Origin: Planctomycetaceae bacterium
Lineage (GTDB): Bacteria; Planctomycetota; Planctomycetia; Pirellulales; Pirellulaceae
Length of the DNA stretch: 9,191 nt
Reading direction: 5' to 3'
NCBI GenBank assembly: GCA_007129635.1
Contig: SKVE01000246.1
Span: forward strand, 1 to 9,191
A model generated the notes under the pieces. It saw only the letters and a list, made by a program, of their open reading frames with translations. It did not search any database and was not told the DNA's origin. Below, one piece after another: positions 1 through 8,800 of this stretch. The position numbers and the translations under genes are program-made. Numbering within the stretch: position 1 is the stretch's first letter; every line of letters begins with the position of its first letter.

Positions 1-2
1 AT

Positions 3-1121
3 CCATTCGCTTGGCTCGCCACGATCTGCGTCTCGCTCGGCTTTGCCGCAGCGGTTCGGGCCAACACCCAGGAAGACGAGATCCGGGCTTTGGTCGCGGC
101 CATCCGTTCGATCGGCCCGGAAGGCCAGAACCACCGCGAGGCCATGCAGGCGTGGCAACGTCTGGCGGACGCCGACGCTTCCCAGATCCCCGCGATCCTG
201 GCCGGATTTCGAGACGATCCGCTGTCGACCAACTGGCTGCGTTCGGCAGTGGAGACGATCGTGGAACGCCATGGGGGTCGATCGCTGCCCATCGATCGGC
301 TGGAGCCGTTTATCCAGGACAGGACGCATGCAGCTCGAGCCCGCCGCCTGGCCTTCGAATTGCTGGTCCAAGTCGATCCGCCAGCCGGTCTGCGGCTGAT
401 CCCCGGATTCCTGGACGACCCCAGCTTGGAACTGCGCCGCGAAGCGGTAGCGGAAGCGCTGGATCGAGCGGACGGGCTGATGTCGAAGGATACGGTACAA
501 GCCGCCGAGGTCTATCGCCAGACGCTGATCGCCGCTCGCGATCCGGATCAAGTCAATCGAGCGGCAACCAAGCTGCGGGAATTGGGCCAGTCGGTGGATC
601 TGGTCAGGCACTTTGGATTCATCACCACCTGGAAACTGATCGCGCCCTTCGATAATGTCGATACCCGCGGATTCGATACCGCTCACGGTCCCGAGCTGAA
701 CCTGGATCCAACAGGCAAGTACTTGGGCAAAGAAGGAATGGTCGGCTGGATCGATTACACCAGCGAAGATCCGTACGGAATGGTCGACTTGAACCAGGTG
801 CTGGGGCGTTATAAAGGAGCGATCGCGTACGCCTACGCTGAACTCGACGCCCCCGAACCGCGCGACGTGCAATTGCGACTGGGTTCGATCAACGCCAACA
901 AGGTCTGGTTGAATGGCGAATTGCTGACCGCCAATCACGTCTACCACGCAGGCATGTACATGGACCAGTACGTCGGTCGTGGTCGACTGCAGGCCGGCAA
1001 GAACGTGATCCTGGTCAAGATCGCTCAGAACGAACAGACCGATTCTTGGGCTCAACGCTGGCAGTTCCAGTTGCGAGTCTGCGACCAGTATGGGACCGCC
1101 GTGTTGTGCCAGTCCCGCTAA
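3..1121 (+). CDS. Exported HEAT-like / beta-sandwich protein, 5' end outside window
   Basis: The reading frame is open from the left edge to a TAA stop, giving 372 visible residues; the start codon lies upstream of the window. Visible residues 1-20 are hydrophobic and end in AAAVRA before a polar NTQEDE stretch, which fits the end of a Sec signal peptide, so the protein is probably exported. Residues about 25-195 are alpha-helical with repeat-like Leu/Ala/Arg helices, as in HEAT or ARM repeats. From W210 (WKLIAPFDNVDTRGFD) to the end the sequence resembles the galactose-binding-like beta-sandwich common in planctomycete secreted proteins, with the typical VWLNGE (301-306) and NVILVKI (334-340) strands. 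No catalytic residues are recognisable; binding of a glycan or protein is inference. It is followed after 35 nt by the PQQ-propeller gene, so the two are probably co-transcribed. Family assignment rests on motif memory, not a search. Confidence 0.8.
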   Translation, partial: PFAWLATICVSLGFAAAVRANTQEDEIRALVAAIRSIGPEGQNHREAMQAWQRLADADASQIPAILAGFRDDPLSTNWLRSAVETIVERHGGRSLPIDRLEPFIQDRTHAARARRLAFELLVQVDPPAGLRLIPGFLDDPSLELRREAVAEALDRADGLMSKDTVQAAEVYRQTLIAARDPDQVNRAATKLRELGQSVDLVRHFGFITTWKLIAPFDNVDTRGFDTAHGPELNLDPTGKYLGKEGMVGWIDYTSEDPYGMVDLNQVLGRYKGAIAYAYAELDAPEPRDVQLRLGSINANKVWLNGELLTANHVYHAGMYMDQYVGRGRLQAGKNVILVKIAQNEQTDSWAQRWQFQLRVCDQYGTAVLCQSR

Positions 1122-1156
1122 CGCCAGCAAACACCTTCCTCCAACGGGAATCCACC

Positions 1157-2362
1157 ATGCTTCGCATCCAACCTCATGGCCTTATCCTGGTCGGTCTGCT
1201 GATCACGGCCGGAGCCGATTGGCCTCAGTTTCGCGGTCCCGCCAGCAGCAGCGTTTCGGCCGACAGCCGTCTGCCGGCCACGTGGAGCGAGGGCACCAAC
1301 ATCGCCTGGCGCATCGAGTTGCCTGGGCGAGGCCCGTCCGGCCCCATCCTTGTGAACGATCGGATCTTTGTGACGGCCACCACCGGCGTGCGGCAGGACC
1401 GTTTGTTGGTGCTGTGTTATGACGCGCAAACGGGCGCGCGGCGCTGGCAGCGTCAGTTTTGGGCGACCGGGCGTACGGCCACGCACGAGAGCATCACCGG
1501 CGCGGCGCCTACGCCGGCCAGTGACGGACAGCGGATCTACGCCTTTTTCTCGTCCAACGATCTGATCTGCTTGGATTTGGACGGCCATCTGCAATGGTTT
1601 CGCGGCCTGTCGCATGACTATCCTCAATCCGGCAGCGATGTCGGGATGGCCTCGTCGCCCGCGATCGTCGACGGCGTGGTGGTCGTTCAGATCGAAAGCC
1701 AGGCCGATTCGTTCGCCGCCGGGATCGATTCCCAGACGGGCGAGAACCTCTGGCGAATCGCCCGAACCAGTCGAGCCAATTGGTCGTCGCCGATCGTGCT
1801 GCCCGGACAGGATGCTCGCCGCACTGCCGTGCTGCTGCAGTCGCCGGGCGGATTGACGGCCCACGAGCCTCGCACCGGTCAGCCGCTGTGGAAGCTGGAC
1901 AGCGGCTGTGCATCCATGAGTTCCTCGGTGTGTCGTGATCGTCTGCTGTTGGTGCCCATGAATGGGTTGACGGCTTTGCGTTTGGGCGACGATGCCGATC
2001 CCCCCGAGATCCTTTGGGATTCGCGGCGGATGAGTCCAGGGTCGCCCAGCCCGATCATTCACGAGGATCGTGTCTATACGCTCAGCGGTGCCATCCTGAA
2101 ATGTGGCGACTTGGCGACCGGCGAATTGATCTGGCAGTTGCGATTAGGAGGCAACCATTGGGCCACACCGGTGATCGCCGGGGACCGGATGGTCTGCATC
2201 AACTACGATGGCCAGGCGAATATCATCCGGCTGGGCCGCGAGGAGGGCCAGGTCATCGGGCAAGCCTCGTTGGAGCAACCCATCCATGCCTCGCCCGCCG
2301 TGTCCGGCGATGCGTTGTATGTCCGCAGCGACCGCTATCTATGGAAGATCGTCGAACCGTGA
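1157..2362 (+). CDS. Exported PQQ-like beta-propeller repeat protein
   Basis: This is a 401-residue protein. The ATG at 1157 is chosen because it starts a clear signal peptide (MLRIQPH, then hydrophobic [13 protein letters not shown], likely cleavage before D21) and has a weak GGGAA ribosome binding site 6 nt upstream; the open frame further upstream overlaps the preceding gene and lacks signal character. After DWPQFRGP, a motif typical of planctomycete PQQ-binding-like propellers, the protein has repeated blades ending in D/E-x-x-TG-x-x-x-W: 89-97, 191-199, 237-245 and 318-326. This is the BamB / quinoprotein dehydrogenase-like fold. Family members include both PQQ enzymes and non-catalytic scaffolds; no dehydrogenase cytochrome domain is present, so a structural or binding role outside the cytoplasm is more likely than redox catalysis (inference). 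The stop codon overlaps the aroA start. Confidence 0.88.
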   Translation: MLRIQPHGLILVGLLITAGADWPQFRGPASSSVSADSRLPATWSEGTNIAWRIELPGRGPSGPILVNDRIFVTATTGVRQDRLLVLCYDAQTGARRWQRQFWATGRTATHESITGAAPTPASDGQRIYAFFSSNDLICLDLDGHLQWFRGLSHDYPQSGSDVGMASSPAIVDGVVVVQIESQADSFAAGIDSQTGENLWRIARTSRANWSSPIVLPGQDARRTAVLLQSPGGLTAHEPRTGQPLWKLDSGCASMSSSVCRDRLLLVPMNGLTALRLGDDADPPEILWDSRRMSPGSPSPIIHEDRVYTLSGAILKCGDLATGELIWQLRLGGNHWATPVIAGDRMVCINYDGQANIIRLGREEGQVIGQASLEQPIHASPAVSGDALYVRSDRYLWKIVEP

Positions 2363-3654
2363 GCACCGAATTGACCATCCAGCCCTGTGGACCGATCCGT
2401 GGTTCGATTCGACCGCCAGGTTCCAAAAGCATCACCAATCGAGCCCTGATCTGCGCCGCGCTGGCCGACGGTCGGTCGACGTTGCAGGGCGCGCTGGATA
2501 GCGAAGATACGCGAGTCATGCTCCAATCGCTCGAGAAGCTGGGGATCGCCACGCGTACGGGTGTCTTATCGGATCAGATCATCGTCGACGGTTGCGGAGG
2601 ACGCATCCCCGCGACCAGCGCCCAGTTGTTCTTAGCCAACAGCGGCACCTCGATCCGTTTTTTGACCGCCGCGACCACGCTGGGCCACGGCATCTTTCGA
2701 CTGGACGGCGTCGCGCGGATGCAGCAGCGGCCGATCGACGATCTGCTGGCTGCGCTCCGCCAGTTGGGCGCCGACGTCCGCGCGGAACGCGATCATGGTT
2801 GCCCACCCGTCGTTGTGCATGCTGCGGGTTTGGCTGGCGGGCGAGCCACGGTGCGTGGAGACATTTCCAGCCAGTTCCTCAGCGGTCTGCTGTTGGCCGC
2901 GCCCCATGCCAGGCAAGGCGTCGAATTGGTGGTCGATGGCCCCTTGGTCTCCAAGCCGTACGTCCACATGACGTTGGCGGTGATGCAGGCTTTCGGCGCT
3001 GTGGTCGATGTTGATCAGACGGATCTGTCGCGATTTCACATCCCCCCGGGCCATCCCTATCAGGCACGCGAGTATGCGATCGAGCCCGATGCGTCCGCCG
3101 CCAGCTATTTTTGGGCGGCTGCTGCGATCACCGGCGGGCAAGTCACCGTCCGGGGCCTGCACCGCGACGCGTTACAAGGCGATGTGGGATTCTGTGATTG
3201 CCTGGCCCGCATGGGCTGTGGTGTGGAGGAGACCGAAGCGGGGCTGTGTGTTACCGGTGCTGCGTTGCGGGGTATCGAGGTGGATATGAACGCCATCAGC
3301 GACACGGTCCAGACACTAGCGGCTGTCGCCCTGTATGCCCACGGTCCCACCACGATTACCGGCGTCGGTCATATCCGGCACAAAGAAACCGACCGCATCG
3401 GCGATTTGGCTCGAGAACTGCGGAAACTGGGCGGCCAAGTGGAGGAACTACCCGATGGGTTGCGTATCACCCCGGGTCCGCTCCGCCCCGCACGGATCGA
3501 GACCTACCAGGATCATCGGATGGCGATGAGCCTGGCGTTGGTCGGGTTGCGCACGCCCGGCGTCACGATCCTGGACCCCGGTTGCACAGCCAAGACGTAT
3601 CCCCACTTCTTCCAGGACCTGGGGCGTCTGTGCCCGCGTGACCAGGAAGCTTGA
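2359..3654 (+). CDS. aroA: 3-phosphoshikimate 1-carboxyvinyltransferase (EPSP synthase)
   Basis: The enzyme joins shikimate-3-phosphate and phosphoenolpyruvate to make EPSP, the sixth step of the shikimate pathway to aromatic amino acids, in the cytoplasm. The 431 residues match the family length (E. coli 427). Substrate-site residues are in place: PGSKSITNR (K23, R28; E. coli K22, R27), NSGTSIR (G96, R100), SSQ 170-172, D315, KETDR (K342, E343, R346), DHRMAMS (R387) and CTAKT (K412). The GTG at 2359 is preferred: it gives the same G96/R100 numbering as E. coli and a 4-nt GTGA overlap with the propeller stop, implying translational coupling, and a GGAAG lies 11 nt upstream. An in-frame ATG at 2341 would add six residues and cannot be excluded. 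The residue equivalent to E. coli P101 is Phe. A hairpin terminator follows. Confidence 0.96.
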   Translation: MSTELTIQPCGPIRGSIRPPGSKSITNRALICAALADGRSTLQGALDSEDTRVMLQSLEKLGIATRTGVLSDQIIVDGCGGRIPATSAQLFLANSGTSIRFLTAATTLGHGIFRLDGVARMQQRPIDDLLAALRQLGADVRAERDHGCPPVVVHAAGLAGGRATVRGDISSQFLSGLLLAAPHARQGVELVVDGPLVSKPYVHMTLAVMQAFGAVVDVDQTDLSRFHIPPGHPYQAREYAIEPDASAASYFWAAAAITGGQVTVRGLHRDALQGDVGFCDCLARMGCGVEETEAGLCVTGAALRGIEVDMNAISDTVQTLAAVALYAHGPTTITGVGHIRHKETDRIGDLARELRKLGGQVEELPDGLRITPGPLRPARIETYQDHRMAMSLALVGLRTPGVTILDPGCTAKTYPHFFQDLGRLCPRDQEA

Positions 3655-3680
3655 TGACCCGGCACGCCGCCTTGATTGAC

Positions 3681-3708
3681 AAGGCACTCCTGGCGGGGTG
3701 CTTATTTT
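3681..3708 (+). terminator. Probable intrinsic terminator of the aroA unit
   Basis: Arm 3681-3690 (AAGGCACTCC) pairs with 3695-3703 (GGGGTGCTT) around a TGGC loop, with one bulged G and one G-T pair, and is followed by ATTTT. It starts 26 nt after the aroA stop. The right arm contains the reverse-strand stop codon (TTA on +) of the convergent methyltransferase gene. Read on the - strand the hairpin lacks a T-tract, so it is a better terminator for aroA. A competing pairing of 3663-3671 with 3692-3700 is possible. Confidence 0.5.
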
Positions 3709-4346
3709 CGCCGCAATCGCATGGGTTTCGAATCGTGATAGGTCAGCAGCAGCGCGCCTCGCGAGGCGTATTTGGAAAACAGCCGAGCGATCAGCGGTTC
3801 GTCGTCGGGCCACGGGTACGTAAAGATGATATCAAAATCACACACATCCAGCCCCAGTTCTTCGTAGGCGCGATCGGTTTCGGCGTGCAGTTTCAGCCCG
3901 CCCTCCAAATCCATAAACGCTCGGTCCAGAAGATGATCGGAACCGGGCGGGACGAAACTGCCCTGGATCAGCACGGTGGGCAGATCGAAATCCGCCGCCA
4001 ATTGTTGCGAAGCCTCCAACAGTTCCGGGTTGATTTCGATCCCGTAAGCATCGAACCCCAGCATCGTGGCCAACGCAGCGACGACGCCCAACCCGCTGCC
4101 CCACTCGCATAACGAGTTCCCGCACGTCAAATGCCTGTCACGGATGAAGCGTAGCGTTTGATAGACGGCGACAAAGTCGCTGGGAATGAATCCACTGATC
4201 AAGCCCGGCATACGTTCGCTGAACCAACGGACGCGTCGGTCGGCCTCTTCCAGAAACTGGACGACATCGGCGGGCAGCTCGCTCGGTTCCAGCGCTAAGG
4301 GAATCTCGGTCAATCGCATCAAGGCTTCTCGTTGCTCAACATCCAT
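3702..4346 (-). CDS. Class I SAM-dependent methyltransferase, substrate unknown
   Basis: This is a 214-residue protein without signal peptide or membrane segment, so cytoplasmic. Residues 1-65 form a helical, acidic N-terminal part. The Rossmann core starts near residue 77: LCEWGSGLGVVAAL (79-92) is SAM-binding motif I with the E-x-G-S-G-x-G pattern, and YGIEINPEL (101-109) gives the acidic ribose-binding residue E104. FDIIFTYPWP (171-180) sits where motif IV/post-motif residues lie; it is not the N/DPPY signature of DNA or protein-glutamine N-methyltransferases, and the substrate cannot be predicted. It is the last gene of the leftward group, 63 nt after the DUF1501 stop. The ATG at 4346 is chosen; a GTG at 4358 would add four residues. 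The stop lies inside the aroA terminator hairpin of the convergent unit. Fold assignment is firm; function is not. Confidence 0.85.
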   Translation of the reverse strand: MDVEQREALMRLTEIPLALEPSELPADVVQFLEEADRRVRWFSERMPGLISGFIPSDFVAVYQTLRFIRDRHLTCGNSLCEWGSGLGVVAALATMLGFDAYGIEINPELLEASQQLAADFDLPTVLIQGSFVPPGSDHLLDRAFMDLEGGLKLHAETDRAYEELGLDVCDFDIIFTYPWPDDEPLIARLFSKYASRGALLLTYHDSKPMRLRRK

Positions 4347-4348
4347 GC

Positions 4349-4382
4349 GTGCAGTCACCCGAGGCCTGCACCGCCGTCGGTG
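4349..4382 (-). repeat. Two overlapping inverted repeats before the methyltransferase start
   Basis: GTGCAG (4349-4354) and CTGCAC (4366-4371) form a perfect 6-bp inverted repeat with an 11-nt loop. CACCG (4369-4373) and CGGTG (4378-4382) form a second 5-bp stem around CCGT. The stems share 4369-4371, so only one can form at a time. The alternative GTG start at 4358 lies in the loop of the first. There is no T-tract on the - strand, so neither is a standard terminator. Short stems like these also arise by chance in GC-rich DNA. Confidence 0.25.
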
Positions 4383-4409
4383 GATTGTAGAGCAGAAGAT
4401 GTGTTAGAA

Positions 4410-5852
4410 TCAAGCCAGGATTTCACGGACAACTCGGCCATGGACATCGGTCAAGCGAAAATCGCGACCGGCGTGATGGTAGGTCAATCGCTCGTGATCG
4501 AACCCCAGGCAATGCAGGATCGTCGCCTGGAGATCATGGATATGGACGGGGTTTTCCGTAATATGGAAACCGGCTTCGTCGGTCGCACCGTAAGTCATGC
4601 CCGCACGGATGCCACCGCCGGCCATCCACATGGAAAACGCTTGGGGATGATGGTCGCGTCCCAGGGCTCGTCCCAACGCCGGATTGGTTTCTACCATGGG
4701 CGTTCGTCCGAATTCGCCGCCCCAGATCACGAGGGTATCGTCCAGCATGCCCCGCTGTTGGAGGTCGGCGACCAGCGCCGCGCTGGCCTGATCGGTAGCC
4801 TCGCAATTGCGTTTTACATTCCCAGCGACGTCGCTGTGCGCGTCCCAGCCTTCGTGGTAGATGTTGATGAAGCGGACGCCTCGTTCCAGCATGCGTCGGG
4901 CCAACAGGCAGGCCCGTGCGAAGTTGGGCTTGTCCGGATCGCAGCCGTACAGATCCAGGGTCTCCTGAGTCTCGCGGCTCAGATCCATCAATTCGGGCGC
5001 GGAGGTCTGTAACCGGAACGCCATTTCGTACGAAGCGATCCGAGTGGCGATTTCCGGATCGCCTTCGACAGCCAGCCGCCGCTGGTTCAGTTGTCGGATC
5101 AGGGCCAACGATTCTTCCTGCAATCGCGAGTCGAATCCCGCAGGACTGGAGACGTTCAGGATGGGATCGCCATGGTTACGAAACCTGACGCCGGTGTACA
5201 GAGTCGGTAGAAACCCGCTGGACCACAACGCAGCACCGCCGCTGATCCCCGCGCCGGTCGACATGACGACAAAGGCCGGTAGCTCTTGAGACTCTGCGCC
5301 CAGCCCGTACAACACCCAGGATCCCAGGCTGGGCCGCCCGGGTTGGGCAAAGCCGCTGTTGAAGAAGATCTGAGCCGGCGCGTGATTGAACTGGTCCGTA
5401 TGCACCGATCGAAGGAGGCAGATCCGGTCAGCAACCTTCGCCAGATGTGGCACCATCTCGGACAACTCGGCGCCCGATTCGCCATGCCGCGCGAACGAGT
5501 ACTGGGGCCCTAGCACGGCCGCATCGGGACGGATGAAGGCGTAACGCTGGCCGCCGATGACCGAAGGCGGCAACGGATTGCCCTCCAGTCGCTTGAGTTC
5601 CGGTTTATTGTCGAACATCTCCAATTGACTGGGGCCACCCGCCATGAACAGATGGATCACCCGCTTGGCCCGGCCCGGGAAATGAGGCTCTCGAGCGGCC
5701 AGCGGATGATCGGCCGCCGGGGTGGCGGAAGCCGAGCTGCGGAAGGCATCGGTCAACAAACCGGCCAGCGCCAGTTTGCCCAAGCCGATGCCACAATCGC
5801 GAAAGAAATGTCGACGAGTGACGTCGCGGTACGGTTGGGTTGCGGGGTTCAT
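4410..5852 (-). CDS. DUF1501 domain-containing Tat-exported protein
   Basis: This is a 480-residue protein, a normal length for DUF1501. The N-terminus has twin arginines (R13-R14 in TRRHFFRDCGIG) followed by a hydrophobic LGKLALAGLL stretch, which fits Tat export. The mature part begins near RVIHLFMAGGPSQLEMFD, the family's opening strand. Further family landmarks are GWDAHSD (335-341), IWGGEFGRTP (376-385) and GRDHH (398-402), then the closing HDLQATILHCLGFD. DUF1501 belongs to the alkaline phosphatase / sulfatase superfamily, and these Asp, His and Glu residues are plausible metal ligands, but no activity is established. The ATG at 5852 overlaps the upstream stop as ATGA, indicating coupling to the DUF1549/DUF1553 gene; this pairing is a hallmark of planctomycetes. 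The open frame continues upstream to 6314, but only as a shadow of the upstream gene. Confidence 0.93.
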   Translation of the reverse strand: MNPATQPYRDVTRRHFFRDCGIGLGKLALAGLLTDAFRSSASATPAADHPLAAREPHFPGRAKRVIHLFMAGGPSQLEMFDNKPELKRLEGNPLPPSVIGGQRYAFIRPDAAVLGPQYSFARHGESGAELSEMVPHLAKVADRICLLRSVHTDQFNHAPAQIFFNSGFAQPGRPSLGSWVLYGLGAESQELPAFVVMSTGAGISGGAALWSSGFLPTLYTGVRFRNHGDPILNVSSPAGFDSRLQEESLALIRQLNQRRLAVEGDPEIATRIASYEMAFRLQTSAPELMDLSRETQETLDLYGCDPDKPNFARACLLARRMLERGVRFINIYHEGWDAHSDVAGNVKRNCEATDQASAALVADLQQRGMLDDTLVIWGGEFGRTPMVETNPALGRALGRDHHPQAFSMWMAGGGIRAGMTYGATDEAGFHITENPVHIHDLQATILHCLGFDHERLTYHHAGRDFRLTDVHGRVVREILA

Positions 5853-8800
5853 GTCTTGGTGATCGTTTCGTCCAGGTTCAAGAGTATTCGCGCGATGACG
5901 GTCCAGACGGCCTGTTCCACTAGATCCCCATCGGCTTGACCTGCCACAGTGGCAGCATCCAACTGGTCGTTTTCGAATCGGGTCCGCTGGTCCAGATAAA
6001 AGGCGATCAGCGCATCGAGTTCCTCGGGATCCGGCGACCGCACAACGACGCGACGAAACAACAGGGTCATGCGATCTTTCAGCGGTTCGTCGCGATCCGA
6101 GAATTCCTTGCCCAGTGCCTGCGCCGCCTCGAGGAACACCACGTCGTTCATCAGCGTCAGGGCTTGCAGCGGCGTGTTCGAAACATCGCGCCGCGCCACA
6201 CACGACTCGCCCGTCGGCGCGTCGAACGTGTTGTACATTGCGAACGGGGCTGTCCGCTTGAGGAACGTGTACAAGCTGCGGCGGTACCGGTCGGGTCCGG
6301 TGCTGGCTTTCCAAGTCAACGGGCCGTAGGTGCCTTCGGTGGTCACCCCTTCGGGTTGAGGCGGGAAGACGCTGGGACCGCCGAGCGTGTCGGACAACAG
6401 GCCGCTACTGAGCAGCGCCCCGTCGCGGATCAATTCCGCCTCCAGCCGGACTCGGGGACCCCGAGCCAGCCAGCGGTTGTCAGGATCCCATTTTGCCAGC
6501 TCCTCGGTGACTCGAGAGGACTGCTGATAAGTGGCACTCATCACGATCTCTTGATGCAGCCATTTCAGGGACCAGCCCGAATGCATGAACTGGACGGCCA
6601 GCCAATCCAACAGCTCGGGATGCGTCGGCATCTGACCCTGGTACCCGAAGTCGTCCATCGTGGTCACCAAGCCGTTTCCAAAAAAGGCGGCCCAATGGCG
6701 ATTGACCGTCACGCGGGCCGTCAGCGGGTTGTCCTCGGAAACCAACCAGCGGGCGAAGGTCAAACGATTCGGCGGCTGGTCTGCTGGCAATGGTGGCAAG
6801 AACGCCGGCACGCCCGGATCGATCTGTTCTTGAGGTTCCAAAAACTCGCCGCGATGGTGCAGGTGCGTTGGCCGCGGGTTCTCCGGCGGACGCTCCTGCA
6901 TCACCAGCGTCGTCGGATACTCTGGACGCTTCAGCAATTGCTGGATCTTTTTGGCGGGTTCGGCCAATTCCGGTAGACTCAGCAGGAAAGCATGCCACAA
7001 CGGTTCACGCACCTGGTCCGGCCATTGCGACTCAGGCAATGGCAGCCACTGATCGGCCTGCTCGGGCAGATCCAATGCCTGACCGGCACGTGGATCGTCG
7101 GTGACCGAAATGCGAAAACGGCCCAGCGAGCTGGCAAAATGGCGTCCGAAGGTCATGGTCAGATGCAGATCCGATTCGCCCGACCACGGGGAATCCAGCA
7201 CGTAGACCGCCACGTGCCTTTCGCCCGTACGATCGTGTACCGACCAACCCGTTTGCGGATCGCCGTCCAACGTCAGTTCCGCCGAGACCGGATGGTTGCC
7301 AAAGCGGTTCTTGGCATAGCTGGCCGAAGCGCTGGCGATCGGCAACGGCTGCTGGCCATCGGATAGCTGGAACACGCCCAGGAAAAAATCGCCCTTGGTG
7401 CCCTCGTAATACGTCATGCCGGGACCATCGGCGGGCAAGCGGGGATCAGGCAAAACTTCCAGACGCACCGCGTAGATCTCGCGTTTCGGCGCCGCGAATC
7501 GCAAGCGGTAGGTGTCGTCCTTGGTGAAGTCCCCCGAGGCGAATACTGAATCGTCTGACTGCACGGTCAACAGCGGCAGGTTCGACGTAGCTTCGACCGG
7601 CCGCCATGGCGTCCAATCGACGGCCACCGATCGCTGCTGCTGGAGCCAGTCGGCCCAGCGGCGGTCCAATTCGGCTCGCCGGCGATCGTCGATCGGCCGA
7701 TCGCCTTCTTCCTCCACCGGAAACTGTTCCGGCAACTGGGCCAGCAACTGCTCGGCCTGCTGAACGTTGCGACGATGCTGAGCGTCCAGGTCTTCCTGCG
7801 GCAATTCCAATTCGGGTTCGTCGGCATTGTTCAACAAGGCCATCACCCCGAAATACTCGTGATGCGACACAGGATCGTACTTGTGCGTATGGCACTGGGC
7901 ACAACCCAGCGTCAAACCCAGCCAGGCGGTGCCGGTGGTCGCCACGCGATCCGTCATGGCGTGGAAGCGGAATTCCAGCGGGTCGATACCGCCTTCCTCG
8001 TTCAGCATCGTGTTGCGGTGGAACCCCGTCGCGATCCGCTGATCCAGCGTCGCCTCGGGCAGCATGTCGCCGGCGATCTGCTGGATCGTGAACTGGTCGA
8101 AAGGCATCCCGTCGTTCAACGCATGGATCACCCAGTCTCGGTAAGGCCAGATACTTCGCGGCCGGTCTTTTTCGTACCCGTTGGTATCGGCATAGCGAGC
8201 CAGATCCAGCCATCGCCGTGCCCACCGCTCGCCGTAGTGCTCGGATGCCAAGAGACGGTCCACCAAACGCTCGTAGGCATCCGGCGCTTCGTCGGCGATA
8301 AACTGATCGACTTGATCCGGTGTCGGCGGCAGACCGATCAGATCCAGCGAAACGCGACGAATCAACGTCGCTCGATCCGCCTGGGAGGATGGCGATCGGC
8401 CGCGGGCCTCCAGTTGTTCAAGAACGAAATGGTCGAGCGGTCGCTGCGGCCAATCCGACGGCTGGACTTCCGGCAGCGGCGGCTTTTGCGGTGCCACAAA
8501 CGCCCAATGAGGCTGGTAATCGGCGCCTGCTTCTACCCAGCGCCGCAACACGTCCCGCTGCTGGTCTGTCATCGGCAACTTCGCCTCCGGCGGCGGCATC
8601 ACCTCGAAATCACTGGACGAAAAGATCCGCCGCACCAGCTCGCTCTGCTCCGGATCGCCAGGTACGATCGCCGCCAACGCATCCTGGCGATGATCCAGCC
8701 GTAAGCCGCTCATGCGAGTCGCTTCGTCCGGTCCGTGGCACTTGAAGCAATGCTGTGAGAGAATCGGCCGTACCTCCCGGTTGAAATCCGGGACGGAATC

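Noticed and set aside
11..655. 214-codon + strand frame over the first gene
   Set aside because: Alternative frame with low-complexity Arg/Ser/Gly composition; the frame ending at 1121 carries the signal peptide and domain motifs.
1118..2062. 314-codon open frame on the - strand
   Set aside because: Antisense to the PQQ-propeller gene; composition is Arg/Gly/His-rich with no domain signal.
2014..2340. Upstream extension of the aroA frame
   Set aside because: It overlaps the propeller gene in another frame and has no EPSP synthase similarity; family alignment begins at about 2359.
5853..6314. N-terminal extension of the DUF1501 frame by about 154 codons
   Set aside because: The extension overlaps the 3' end of the upstream gene out of frame and precedes a proper Tat signal starting at the ATG at 5852.
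5936..6976. 346-codon open frame on the + strand
   Set aside because: It lies wholly antisense to the well-supported DUF1549/DUF1553 gene, shows no recognisable motif, and long antisense frames are expected in GC-rich coding DNA.
7683..7703. Three CGATCG copies in 21 nt as a possible operator
   Set aside because: It lies deep inside the DUF1549/DUF1553 coding region, encodes ordinary residues, and fits the general excess of this word.
7775..8704. 309-codon open frame on the + strand
   Set aside because: Antisense shadow of the same gene; the opposite strand encodes clear cytochrome and DUF1549 motifs over the same span.
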